NCBI GenBank assembly: GCA_036346205.1
Contig: JARFJB010002033.1
Span: 340,001-404,000, forward strand
Length of the DNA: 64,000 nt
Direction of reading: 5' to 3'
From: Vesta saturnalis
Taxonomy: Eukaryota > Arthropoda > Insecta > Coleoptera > Lampyridae
Both the position numbers and the translations under genes were made by a program. The first letter of the stretch is position 1. Each line of letters opens with the position of its first letter. Shown piece by piece: positions 11,161-22,479 of this stretch. Below the pieces are notes generated by a model. It made no database searches. It was not told where the DNA came from and was given only the letters and a program-made list of their open reading frames with translations.

Positions 11161-11600
11161 TTCAAAACAAATTCCCAATGAAAACCATGGAGTGTATGAC
11201 ACACAAAAATTCCGATAAGGTATACATAGATTATGATCTATCTATTTCTGCTCTTTATAAAGGAGAATCAGAAGAAAGCTAGCTTTAAGGCTCAACTCAT
11301 CGTAGGGCCGATGCGTTAAAATAGCTTATAAGATGATATAGAAATAGCTAAGCAAACAAAACATACCCTTGTAATAATATTATATAAATATTTTAGGTAA
11401 AATTGCAATGATTATAGGAAGCTTCCATATAGCGATGACTGCGGCAGGCAAAATAAAAATTGAACCATTATATGCTTATTTTTGCCACTAGCGAAAGAAT
11501 AATGTATTGTTGAGATCACAGAACACAGATGTTTAGTAGTACGGCACACACATCTGCCATCTGATCGTGACTGCGATTATAGAAAAATACAAACGACGTT
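11161..11600. other. No recognised feature
   Basis: Short inverted matches to the Penelope flank ('gggaatttt' and 'caaattccc') are visible near 11150-11180. Otherwise I see no ORF or repeat. Confidence 0.4.
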
Positions 11601-11616
11601 ATATAAGGCATGATGA

Positions 11617-12042
11617 TTGGTATCCAATTGTTTTGAAATCCAAAGGGAAAAATCTTTTCAAAGTAATCGTCCTTCAGCGGCAGACTTGATGGAAAATATT
11701 ACGAAAACAAAAATCAGACTGACAATAAAGAAAGTTAATTTCAGTAAAATGTGTACCTTTAAATTTATGCTGGATAATCCAAATGTTATGTATTTTAAAC
11801 ATCTTTGGAATGTAGAAATTAAGTCCCTTAATATTGGTCGAAGAGGTGTACGAACTGCGGTAAACCTGACTATAAGATGTTTAAAAATTAAATATAATGT
11901 TCCCATTCCATTAAACCCAAAAAAACTGTCAAATCTACCATCCTATTTAACAGGGAGATTGGTGGTGTTGAAAATATGGGCATCGAGACAGAACATTTGG
12001 ACAACTTTAGCGACCTGGAAGATGAAAATTGAATTAGTTTAA
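11617..12042 (+). CDS. Unrecognised 141-codon ORF, doubtful
   Basis: The frame opens at ATG 11617 and is rich in Lys, Asn and Ile. It has no signal peptide, repeat or motif that I can name. In the last 100 nt another frame reads 'REIGGVENMGIETEHLDNFSDLEDEN', quoted here only as a short acidic stretch, which looks more protein-like than this frame and suggests a frameshifted transposon remnant. A minus-strand ORF covers the same place. It may be non-coding. Confidence 0.2.
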   Translation: MVSNCFEIQREKSFQSNRPSAADLMENITKTKIRLTIKKVNFSKMCTFKFMLDNPNVMYFKHLWNVEIKSLNIGRRGVRTAVNLTIRCLKIKYNVPIPLNPKKLSNLPSYLTGRLVVLKIWASRQNIWTTLATWKMKIELV

Positions 12043-12059
12043 AAAGTGTGCTAAGCATT

Positions 12060-12900
12060 TGAATGTTTTTTTCTTTGTTTTTGTAGTAACTTACATTTTT
12101 TTGAAAATAAGTATTTTATTTTGATCAAAAGCAAGTTTTATTTAAAATTATTTTAACTATTCCAAGACGCAGTACCTCTTATGTTTATTCTAATTTCAGT
12201 ACTTACTTAAGATTAGTGCATACCCATCTATAAGGATTTTGCCTCCCATTTGCTTATTATCGTAAATTTCAAAATACTTATATAACAATATTTTGAGTAT
12301 AAAGTAAAGTGAATGCAGGAAGTACTTTTATTTTTAATTTTTTTAAAAATTTCCAAAAAATAATTTGAAAATATAGTTTTTTGCAAAATGAGAATATTAC
12401 GCATAATCTGATTTTTTTAATGAATTTTCATACAAAAATTTTTATTCTGGCATAAAAGGACTCAAAATAGGACGTTGAATTCGAAAAGTGTGAAAACTGT
12501 ATCGCGAGGTGGTGCCCTCGCCCAGAATTTCGTGTAAACTGAAATCAGCGCGAATCTAATGGCCAATCAGAGATAGCTTACGCTATGCGGCTCAGTTCTT
12601 ACAGCGAGAAAGTCCAGGAGTCAGTCGCAAATTGAACAATTCTGTCTTAAAATCGCAAAATTTAGTAGGTAGGTAGATTAAAAGATTGGCGGATTTAAAA
12701 TGTTGATCCTTTTTTTAACTGTGATTAAATAATTGAATTATTATATTTTTTCTACTATGTACTTATTATAACATTTTATTAAGCTTTTCCTATGTGCAAT
12801 TTTTTAGTGAGCAATAAAGCATATTTATTATTTATTCAATGTAGGTATTGTAGGTAGTACCTAATTATAAAGTTTAAATTTGTATAGCGTCTGTACAATT
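12060..12900. other. AT-rich sequence without gene
   Basis: Mostly AT-rich intronic sequence. A short GC-richer patch at 12500-12620 contains 'ggccaatcag', a CCAAT-like box, but no adjoining coding start was found. Confidence 0.35.
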
Positions 12901-12912
12901 TAATCCAGATAA

Positions 12913-13420
12913 TTAATTATTCCCAATACCTGAAAATTGCTGTCTCGCAGCTCCGGTGGCAGTCGCGTCGCCGCTATAAAGTGAGTACTTTCCCCATCGT
13001 TGATGCTGCGCGCTCAACAACGCCTTAGAAAAATCGTAATCACTCAAACTACCACCAATATTGTAATTTTCTTTTTTCCAAAAACTTTTCTTGACTATTC
13101 TCTTCATTTTGTTCGCTGCATATATAGATAAAAAAATCACAAATAAAAAAGTTTGTCGCATAGTGAAAATTTCATTACATCGCAGGTAATGTACGAAGTT
13201 TGTAATTTTTTAAAAATAACTACTACTCCATACACTCGTTCAAACAATAAGAAGCGCTCAAGTCTAAGCTTTCAACCAACAAAAAAATTGTGGCGTTAGG
13301 TCTAACGGTTTCCAAGTAATCGATTGACAAATGATAAAAAACACCATTCTTCAAAATGAGTAATTTAAGCATCGCTGTACCTGCGCTACTCCTACGCGGT
13401 TCCCGTCTCGGTCTTAGCAC
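12913..13420 (-). other. Two unrecognised minus-strand ORFs
   Basis: ORFs at 13161-12913 (82 codons, hydrophobic start 'MRQTFLFVIFLSIYA' then basic) and 13420-13223 (65 codons) lie close together. The first could be read as a signal peptide followed by a basic region, but I recognise no family. Neither has a visible promoter or splice partner that I can support. They may be pieces of an old transposon. Confidence 0.2.
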
Positions 13421-13753
13421 CGCCCATCGGGTGTGAAATACCTACCACGCAACGCACGTTTTCCCCGCAGCAGAAACTCGCCAGATCGTGATTAGGGCTC
13501 TTAAAAACTTTCGGGTTGATTTTCTCAAAAATTATTTTGTGGCTTGTACCATTGTTGCTCTAAGGTTTTCTATTAACGTTGCCTACACATTGAAAAACCC
13601 GAGCCCGTAAAACTGGTAAAATGATACATTATAATAAAAAAGGTTAATCTGTATTTTTTTAATTAAAAGGTTAATATTTCCACCAACAGATTATTTTGGA
13701 CCGAAATAATGATTTAAAATGTCACAAATCCTTTTATATTCTACTCATATAAC

Positions 13754-14600
13754 AGGGTTGTCCAACCTTTTCGATGGCCGGGGCCACATTTTAGTAGTAG
13801 AAACTGTTTGGGGCCGCAGTTCAAATACTGTACTTACAATCAAACAAAATCATGGATAATAAAGCACACTACATTTGAGTACTTTTTACTGAGCTATAAA
13901 TAATTATTATTTATACATATCAATAAGAACATATGTATAAAACAACTAGTGTGATACTTGGCCTTGGATCTGCATCGACAATGTCTCGATATCTGGTGCA
14001 ATGGATGTAGTAGAAATTCTCAATGTGTTCTCCAGATGTTCATCAGATATTCTATTTCGAGTCTTACTTTTGGCGTGGTTCATTCTTGAAAAGAGTTGTT
14101 CACATATGTAAGTGCTGCCAAAAAGGGATGCCATGAAGAGAGCGTGATTATGTAACGTGGGAAATTTGTCTCTTGGTAGATAAGATTTATAAAATTCAAT
14201 CAACGTTACGTGGTCAAATTTGTCCTTTAGTTGCATATCAGATTGCAACTCGATGCATTCCATTTGAAAATTCGGTGGCAATGTATCTATTTCTACCGAA
14301 AATGGAGTTGCAAAAATACTAAAATAATGCTTATTCCCTCGAAAATCCTGAAATCGTTGTGCAAAGTCTCGTATCAAATCGAGGAGTAAAACTCCGTATT
14401 TCTGCCCACTCAAAGGATTATATTCGGCCAAGGTATGGAAGTGCGAAAAATTGTTTCCATTTATTTGTTCCTGCCATAACTTCAATTTCATTTGGAACGC
14501 GTTTATAGTTTGAAACAATGCACTGATGAGTCGATCTTTGCCTTGGAGACGGGTGTTTAATTCATTCATGTGCGTACATTTGGTCCAAATGTACGAAAGG
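13754..14600 (-). mobile_element. hAT (Charlie-like) fragment with GTF2IRD2-type transposase C-terminus
   Basis: The left end 'cagggttgtccaacctttt' with 'ggccggggccaca' is a typical hAT/Charlie terminal repeat. The minus strand reads 'MNELNTRLQGKDRLISALFQ', 'FSIFATPFSVEIDTLPPNFQ', 'FYKSYLPRDKFPTLHNHALF', then 'GSTYICEQLFSRMNHAKSKT' and 'RISDEHLENTLRI'. This is the C-terminal half, including the dimerisation domain, of the hAT transposase related to vertebrate GTF2IRD2. The frame is open down to 13946 with no internal stop. The open frame reported further right to 14866 is only the antisense of another ORF, so the element is 5' truncated near 14600. Confidence 0.85.
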
Positions 14601-14630
14601 AATGTGCTTGCACAATCTATTTTAGGTGAA

Positions 14631-14883
14631 GAATGCGGAAATTTAATTATCGATAAGCCGCCTGAAGAGCTGAATAAAGTAAAGACTGCTGTCACTACTT
14701 TTTTACTAGAAGAAAGACAGCAGTCTACTGTAAATGCACAAGAGCCAATGGATGAGAGGGCTCGAAATTTATTGGAGTTCCAAATTATCAAAGAAGAAAT
14801 GGGTGATGGTTCACAGTTTAATAATGAAGCGCTTTCTGCTTTTGTAAAAATGTATAATTCCTTCAAAAGAGTTATGGTTTAGA
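14631..14883 (+). CDS. Unrecognised plus-strand exon
   Basis: A 'ctattttag' acceptor precedes about 84 codons of well-mixed sequence: 'EECGNLIIDKPPEELNKVK', 'LLEERQQSTVNAQEPMDER', 'LLEFQIIKEEMGDGSQFNNE' and 'FVKMYNSFKRVMV', ending at TAG 14881-14883. The same frame stays open for another 32 codons of Lys/Asn-rich sequence after that stop. The composition is protein-like and unlike the antisense hAT shadow. I do not recognise the family. It could be the last exon of a host gene nested in the long intron, or a piece of a transposon. An AATAAA lies near 15254. The frame is also open upstream of the acceptor back to 14526 across the hAT boundary. Confidence 0.4.
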
Positions 14884-14899
14884 ACAAAGAAATGGAAAA

Positions 14900-16490
14900 A
14901 GAAAAACAAAAACGCACTTGGAATGAAACTAATAGTAGAGCTACAAACAAAAGAAATGAAAATGTGTTTAAGCGTTATATAATTTAATATACCACAACTG
15001 GTAGCGGTTTATATATTTTAATTGATAATTAGAAGGTGGGTTTAATTGAAGGGATCTAGTAAATATGGATGACTGTTGAATATTTAGTAGTAGAAATAGG
15101 GTGTGTTTAGATATAGGTTTTAAGAAATAATTCATGATTTTTATGTTTTAGAATTAAAAATCCTTTGGGTTTAAGATATAATAAAATAGATAGGTAATGT
15201 TATGTAATTAATAATTGTATTTTCTTTCAGCAAATGTTTATATTATGGTCTAAATAAAAAGGTAATTTAATCTTAATTGTAAGATTATTATTAATCGATT
15301 TGAAGACTGAATGTTGTTTTATAAATTAAAGTAAATAAGCATTGGAATTTATATATAAATTGTATTACAGTACTGTTTACTCTATGTAATATGTAATCAA
15401 TGTCAATGATGATTTGAAAGTTAATATTACATCACAATCTTGTTATTTAATGTAGAGAGGTCTCTTGATTCATTTTTATGTATTTTATTTACACATTTCA
15501 TGCCTATAATGTACCATATTTTAAGATGGATACTCATATAGATCTATTAAGGTTAGAGTGGAGTGATAGTAATTTTGATCTTTTAATAAGCAATAGAATC
15601 TCAAGATAATACTGTTCCATGTATTTACAACTAATATTTATATTTGTTTTTATTGCTGTAGTGAGCGGAGAGGTTTTTGTTTGGTAGTTCTTTTCCTTAT
15701 CCGCAATAAAGATAGCATATCTACATTGCACTTGCTTATATATTTATATACTGTTTTATTGCGTTACCTTTAATGTATCCTCGCCTACATACCCGCAACA
15801 CATCCCGTAACAACTCTTTTACACAACGTAAGTGATCCTACCTGGTTTCTCATGCAAATTAGACGATCATTGGCTTTGTTTTTGCATTTGAGTTGTACAG
15901 TCACTAGACTGACCTGGGTACACTATAATTATATTGTTTTTATTAATGTTATTTTTATTTTAAATGAGCAATATATGTGTAGCAGTTGAGATGTAGAAAA
16001 ATAGAAGATAAGAACAAAAGACACATTAACAATCGATTTCACTAAAACGTTAATGTAAACCATACATTACTATTTATAGAAATTAAAAGTACATAGTATT
16101 CCTAACAACATCAATATAGCCAACTACCTACAGCACAAACTTGCCGGAAATACTAAATATTTTGTTTGGAAGTTATATGAGGGATAAGCTGCAATTATTG
16201 AGAATTGAAAAATCTAGTTACCCGTGCAAAACAAATTGTTGTTTATTGAATAGTGCATTATTTTATCTGTCAATTGCAGTTTAGCTTGTGCAATTGGGTT
16301 GAATAGTGTCTGAGAAATAGTCCATAGAATAAGCTTCTGTTATCGAAAAAATGGAATTATCACGAGAGAATTTTCGGATAATGATTTCAAGAAAGGCTTG
16401 AGCGCATATGAGTGTGAGTGAGAGGAAAAGTTCCAGTCAGAAGAAGAGATTGATATCGCCGTTATGTGTTTTATTGATAGTATCCCTAAA
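14900..16490. other. AT-rich sequence without gene
   Basis: No ORF above 65 codons and no repeat copy recognised. If 14631-14883 is a terminal exon, the first 350 nt here would be its 3' UTR. Confidence 0.35.
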
Positions 16491-16582
16491 AGACTCCCTC
16501 TATCCATTCTCCTAAGTGTTCATGAGTGCTTTAGCACGATAGGCCTTATTTAGCCTGTTCAGGTCCACAATCATAAAAAAAA
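16490..16582 (+). mobile_element. LINE 3' tail, copy 1 (~90 bp)
   Basis: From 'ctatccattct' to 'cacaatcataaaaaaaa' this matches the ends of two longer copies at 18600-18680 and 22140-22060 (reverse). It is a 5'-truncated LINE 3' UTR with an A-rich tail. It contains the small hairpin 'gtgctttagcac' and 'aggccttatttagcct'. Confidence 0.8.
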
Positions 16583-16589
16583 GGCAGCT

Positions 16590-17270
16590 GGTTGAACGCT
16601 TTTAAACTATGGAAGGAGAGAATGGTTAAGTGCATTATTGTAAATGGCAATTACTTTGAACATATTTAAAATAAAAATTCTAAAAACTTGTATCAATCTC
16701 TCTATTCTCGATAATTGTAGCTTGTCCTACGTAGAAACTAAAATAGAATTAAACGTTGTAGGTACGTAGCCCGGGCATAACAATCGATTATGGCTGTCGG
16801 GAATTTAAGCTTTAAACATTCTCTCATGCTATAATCTCCTAGTTATGCGCTTAATACATAAATAAGGAGTGCTTATAAACAATATTACAATTGTAAAATA
16901 TAGTAACAACAAACAAAAACATTTAAGAACTGACATTGACGAATTCTACACAAGTACCCCAAAAATAAGTTGTCTATTATAATTAAATGACCTAAATAAT
17001 AAAATACAAAAATACTTTAATAAAATTGCAACTAATATTGCTGTTTTATTATCGTTAATAATGTAATTAATGCCCTGATAAACACAGTTTATAAAATACA
17101 AGACAGTTGTAAGCATGGTTCATTAGCCAACAGAAAGTTGAAATTTAAATTCAAACGAACGCGGAGATTTTTCGCGCAGGTGCTTTGCGTAGCAAATATT
17201 GTGCATTTTAGTGTAGGCTATCTATATACCCCTTTTTCTGATATCAGTTAAGTGAAGTAAGTGTCTTCGG
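16590..17270. other. No recognised feature
   Basis: AT-rich intronic sequence without ORF or repeat copy that I could identify. Confidence 0.35.
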
Positions 17271-18304
17271 CTCACAATCTATTTACCAGAAGAAGAAAAA
17301 ATTGAAAACATTAACCAAGCATGTACTGCTCTGGGCTTGTCTCCAATTAAAATTCAAATAAATTCTGAAAAAAGAATCCCATATTTAGAAAAAAAGGTTC
17401 AAGAGGTGTCAACTAATTTAATTGAAAAAATTCAAGACACTTGTTGATTTGGAAAAAAAAACTCAAAATTGTACATTTGTCCAGAATACTACAACTTAAT
17501 TGAAAATTTAAAATTGAAGTTTGATCAATCTACTTCTACATCTGGAAAATTAAAAATTTTGAGTCTTGCGCTTCAATCCTGGTCAAAACAAAAAATAATA
17601 ACTGAATTTAGTGCCACAGATTATTTAGTGAAGACTAGCAAAAAATTTATGAAAGAACAAGGCGTTTTGTCTGAAATACCACTTCGAGTTTCAGTAAAAT
17701 TTTCTTCTAAAATTAAAGCCTCATGGTGACAGAATTTTATCAAAATGATGAATACATTATAATGTGTCCAGGTATGAAAGATTTAGTGAATATTAGAAAT
17801 GAAGTAGGAGAGAAAGTAAAAACGCAAAAAAGATTTTGTCTAACTTAAAACAACATTTTCTGGAATTTAAGGAAAATTATCTGTTTCTTAAAAAGGGATT
17901 TTCAAAATTTGCACAATTTCGTCCAAAGTGGTATATTTTGGCTGGGTATAGTGGTACACACACCATATGAGTCTGCTCCATACACCAAAATGTGAAGCTA
18001 ATGATGGATGCTCTCAGAATAAAAGAATAATACAATGAATAAGTATATGGTATTGCGACATAACCAATGAAGAATGTATGATAAGTGAAGACTGCCTGGA
18101 ATGTACTGGAGATGGAAGCATAAGAAGAATTTTTTGTTAGGTGGTGTAAATGAAGTACAGTATAAACAGTGGATCAGCACAGATAGATGTCATTTTGTAA
18201 TTGTGGTGGCATCCTCAGAAGAATTTCTAGACTTAAAAATTAAAAAAAAATATCACTACATTTCTCAACATCAAAGCCAATATCCCTTGAGCATAGAAGG
18301 ATGG

Positions 18305-18682
18305 TTTCAGTTCTTTCTTTGTATTATCGTTATTACAACGGCTATTGTGCTGGTGAATTACATTCTTTGATACCATCTCCGGCTATCTTTGCGAGAAACA
18401 CTCGGTTCGTTCATTCACATCATCAGTATGCAGTACAAATCTCCACTTGTCGTACCAAACGGGCGCAATCCACATTTTTCTACACGGCTTCTAAACTCTG
18501 GAATGATCTCCCTAGTTCCTGTTTTCCTCTCACTTATGATATGAGAAAATTTAAGGTAGCTGTTCATAGGCATCTATTGGCAATTCATTATCCTTCTATC
18601 CATCCTCCTAAGTGTTCCTGAGTGCTTTAGCACGATAGGCCTTATTTAGCCTGTTCAGGTCCACAATCATAAAAAAAAAAAT
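18305..18682 (+). mobile_element. LINE 3' end, copy 2
   Basis: The open frame reads 'SLYYRYYNGYCAGELHSLIP', 'ARNTRFVHSHHQYAVQISTC', 'STFFYTASKLWNDLPSSCF' and 'DMRKFKVAVHRHLL', ending at TGA 18619-18621. This is the C-terminal end of a non-LTR retrotransposon ORF2. A short 3' UTR and an A-run at 18669-18679 follow. It is inserted in the DDE-like element and is 5' truncated. The clade (CR1/L2 or Jockey group) cannot be decided from this part. Confidence 0.85.
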
Positions 18683-18784
18683 TTAAAATATAGAAAGGAA
18701 AACTAAAAATTAGAAGAGTGCATTATAATTGGCGATTTTGCAGAAAATTACACATTTATCATTCAGGACGAAATACGACTGATC

Positions 18785-19145
18785 ACTGCCAGTGATATTC
18801 ACAGTTACAATACCCGTAACAATCTCTGCTATAGGATTACATCAGTAAGATCATGCTTTGGTGATCGAAGTATATTTTCTGTAGGTTTATGACAATATAA
18901 AAATATAAAGGCCTGACCTCTTCAAGAAAAAATTAAAGAAATACGTAATCAACTGTTCTTAATTGTAATTCTGTTGTTTATCTTTTTACTTTTCTTTTTT
19001 TTGTTTGTTGTTTTGTGTTGTAATTATGTTAGTATTGTTATGTAAGGCGCACATAGCCTTAAGATCTGGGTCTAAAGATATTGTAAGATATATTGTATTG
19101 CATTTTCTGTCTCTCTTTCTCATGAAAATATAAATAAATAACTGA
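18785..19145 (+). mobile_element. LINE 3' end of a second family
   Basis: The interrupted host frame changes to 'YNTRNN.CYRITSVRSCFGDRSIF', a LINE ORF2 C-terminal motif, followed by a T-rich 3' UTR and the tail 'aaatataaataaataa'. The host frame resumes at 'IQSYHWINKQATL' near 19155. The sequence is distinct from the LINE tail at 18305-18682. Confidence 0.7.
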
Positions 19146-19769
19146 TTGGAACCACAAATACAAAGTTACCACTGGATAAATAAACAAGCTACGCTATACC
19201 CGTTTGTAATTTATTATATTGATCCTCTCACAAACGAACTTTCATCCAAAAGCTTTTGCATTATTGCTAATTGTCTTCAGCATAATACGTCAGCAGTTTT
19301 CAAACAAAACTTATTGCCAAAATTAAAGAATTGTTGTCTCACATAAAACATGTTTTTGTGATGAGTCGTCTGCGCAATATAAAAATAAAAAAAATTTGTA
19401 ATTTCGCTTTTCATGAAAGTGACTTTAATTTAAAAGCAAAATGGTACTTTTTTGCAACATTTGATGGAGAAGGCCCTTGCGACGGAGTTGGGGGGTACAG
19501 TTAAAAGGCTGGTTGTCAAGACAAGCCCGCAGCGACATAACAACCCAATTTTAAATGTTTCGGACATGTTTGACTACTGTCAAAAAAATATCTCGAGAAT
19601 GACTTTTTTTCTTGTTGAAAACGAAGAAGTGACGAGAACAGATGCGATTCTTGAAAGGCGTTACAAAAAGACTTGTGCTAAAGCAAACAAGAGAAAAACA
19701 TTGTTTTGTGCCCACAACAAATGAAGCTATTCGTACTAGCGTAATATCTGGATCAGCCAAGTATAAAAT

Positions 19770-20300
19770 ATAAATATTTTTAAAAAAGTTAAATAGAATT
19801 TTTTACATTGAATACCTACCGGTTGTTCGTTTTTTCTAACATCCTACAAAAAAAATTCGTTTATTTATTCTATTGTAGTTCTTAATATCATTTACAAAAA
19901 AGTGTCCATCCAAAATGGAATTAATTTAAAATTTTGTAATTTTTAAATAAAAAATAAAACCCTTCTGACACAAATTCAAGAAAATAAAACAATATTTTTT
20001 TATATACAGGGGATCAAAAATTATGTATTTTATATTTTTTTGGTAACGTCATGTTAATAAATTATTTTAAGGAGTAATTTGGAACAACACAGGATGTTCT
20101 AATGCCATAGTTAAAATTGCTATAAAACGAAAATGTCTGTTTTTTGCGCACCCTTGTCACCCCGTGTGTAAATTTTAAGGATCATACGGTAGATAGTTTG
20201 TTTGTTCTTTTTTTTTAATTTCGAATTCAAGAGTTTAAATTTTTGCGAGCTATATTTGATCACATTTTTTTTTGGTCATTTTTATTTGTAAAATTACGTT
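19770..20300. other. AT-rich sequence between element and repeat copy B
   Basis: Probably the 3' non-coding part of the DDE-like element; I found no inverted end or ORF. Confidence 0.35.
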
Positions 20301-21855
20301 TCACTCACAGGTGACACGGGCATTATTATTAGATTAAGTTTTGCGTACATAGATATTCCCGTTATTTAAAGTTTTAGGAATTTAGTTAGTTGAAAGAGAG
20401 AAATTTCGTTTTTTTCAAGAATTAAAAAATTGGGGCATCATAGTTAAGATAAAAATTTCAGTTAGTTGAAATTGTATCGTATAAATTTTCCAAGGTTTAA
20501 ATTTAAAAAGTATTTTGTTCCTGATAACGTCACGAGTAATGTCGTTGTATGTGGTGCCATAGATATTTCTGAATGTAGTATACCATATCACTTATGCTAA
20601 ATTTTGCCATTGTAGAATGGGAGGAATTTATTTGAACTACAAAAAGTACTAAAGAAAAATAATTTTGCGATATCATTTTGGTCGGATACTAGGAAGCAAT
20701 TGCAGCATGATGTAATTTCTCTCTCTCGATTATTTTCGGGCCGAGTATCGTTTTCACCGCGCTTAAAATTTAAGCGATTCTTTTTTTATGATAGGCTAAT
20801 TTAGATTTAAGTAAGATGGAAAGGGTTTGTATGGGAAGATGGCGAATTCTGAATAAGGTAGTAATTAGTTCTGTTAGAGATGCCGTAGAGAGCACGACTC
20901 ACGCTTTGTTTGTTTGCGGTGATCGCAACATATGGGCGGAATAAGTTATTACATACTGGGGTTGTATCGAATGATCGTGGAGTAAGTGATCTCCTTTTCC
21001 AATAAAAGAGATAATATATTGGTTCACCACATCCCCGAGTTATTTTCTGTCGTGTATCGTTTGTCTAGGATAACAAGATTTGGACATAGAAAGGGTGTTC
21101 GTGTTTTTCGAAGTGCATAAACTTTGTTCTGTGGACCGGCTGTATCGCATTTTTTTTGTGCGGATTAATTTAACGAACTCCTGTTGAAGAGGTACTTTTA
21201 CGTATGTTGCGCAATTCAAACAAACAAAATACAAACTCGCTGTAAATATAAAAACTTTCCGTTCATTTGATATAAATTAATAAGTGATAGTCAGTACTTG
21301 TATATAGTAGAGTACTCAAGTTTTATGGAAGTTTAAGTAATAGTGTAACGTACAACCAATTGTAAGATCAATCAAATTGAAAGGAGAAGTATTCAGGAGT
21401 TGTCATATTTGGAGTTCGAGTTTCTATATTGCCGCCATCGTCTGGATATCGTAGGTGTCTGTATAACAAAGGGTCAGTTCCGAATACAATGTAAACTTTT
21501 TGTGTATTTTGTTTGCGGTGGTTGACAAATTTTAATAAATTCCTGTGCATTATATTTTTTTTGCATATGCCGACGTTTGAATACGGTGACTTTTGATATT
21601 CAGGTTTGATTTTCGTACCTTTAGTGCATGTGTATTCATTCGTATTATGATTCTAAATGTATCTTAGTGATTTTTATTAATTATACTGACGAATTTGTAT
21701 TGAAATTATATGTGGTTATGCGTCACAATCAGGACGCAATATTTTTGCCATGATCTTCTGTTATTTTGGTATTTCAAATTTACAGTAATTTTAGTAAAGA
21801 GGCCAATACTGATACAAGCTGGTTTCACAGCCTTCGATGATGATGGTTTTATTAC

Positions 21856-21859
<4 letters not shown>

Positions 21860-21902
<43 letters not shown>
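21860..21902. repeat. (TA)n microsatellite
   Basis: An uninterrupted TA run of about 42 nt inside repeat copy B. Short Tyr-Ile ORFs on both strands here are artefacts of it. Confidence 0.97.
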
Positions 21903-21903
<1 letters not shown>

Positions 21904-22058
21904 CATATATGTATGTTTATTTGAAGTAAAGTAATTCTGTTCAAAAGTTTACATTGTTTATTAAATTTTAACGTAACTTTTAAAGGTTTAACGCAATATT
22001 TTTCTTGGATTTGAGCATATTTTAGGACGAATTGATTTAATTACGACTGGTTGTAAAT

Positions 22059-22405
22059 GAATTTTTTTTTTTTTATGATTGTGGACCTGAACAGGCCAAA
22101 TAAGGCCTATCGTGATAAAGCACTCAGGAACACTTAGGAGGATGGATAGAGGGATAATGAATTGACAATAGATGCCTATGAACAACTACCTTAAATTTTC
22201 TCATATCATAAGTGAGAGGAAAACAGGAACTAGAGAGATCATTCCAGAGTTTAGAAGCCGTGTAGAAAAATGTGGATTGCGCCCGTTTGGTACAAGTGGA
22301 GATTTGTACTGCATACTGATGATGTGAATGAGCGAACCGAGTGTTTCTCGCAAAGATAGCCGGAGATGGTATCAAAGAATGTAATTCACCAGCACAATAG
22401 CTATT
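22059..22405 (-). mobile_element. LINE 3' end, copy 3 (reverse)
   Basis: This is the reverse complement of the same LINE tail as 18340-18680. The minus frame 22375-22124 reads 'ARNTRFAHSHHQYAVQISTC', 'FFYTASKLWNDLSSSCFPL' and 'FKVVVHRHLLSIHYPSIHP'. The T-run at 22062-22073 is its A-tail. The copy is nearly identical in frame to copy 2, so both are fairly young. It is inserted in repeat copy B. Confidence 0.88.
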
Positions 22406-22479
22406 TCTATTTTAGGAAGTAAGAATTATATTGAAAAGCAGATTTATTAAGAGAAATAACGTAACGCACATTATGTAGT

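Larger units (their letters stand above)
17280..19760 (+). mobile_element. Unclassified DDE-like transposon gene, split by two LINE tails
   Basis: Successive plus-strand frames fit one protein type that I know from many arthropod predicted proteins without a firm name. In order: 'YNLIENLKLKFDQ' and 'SEFSATDYLV'-like sequence at 17480-17640; 'RFVLSNLKQHFLEFKENY', 'FSKFAQFRPKWYILAGYSGTH' (broken) and 'IHQNVKLMMDALR' at 17830-18030; 'YKQWISTDR' at 18160; 'IIGDFAENYTFIIQDE' at 18730; 'YHWINKQATLYPFVIYY' at 19165; 'CDESSAQYKNKK' at 19360; 'GTVKRLVVKTSPQRHNN' at 19495. Asp in GDFAENY and in the QYKN block, and 'GPCDG' before GGTVKR, suggest an RNase-H-fold transposase. Stops and shifts are frequent. 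LINE tails interrupt it at 18310-18680 and 18785-19145. Confidence 0.65.

Noticed and set aside
14600..14866. N-terminal 90 codons of the minus-strand hAT ORF
   Set aside because: They are Ser/Ile-rich antisense of the plus-strand exon at 14631 and match no hAT region; the hAT part begins near 14590.
21706..21934. Tyr-Ile repeat ORFs on both strands
   Set aside because: Produced by the TA microsatellite at 21860-21902.
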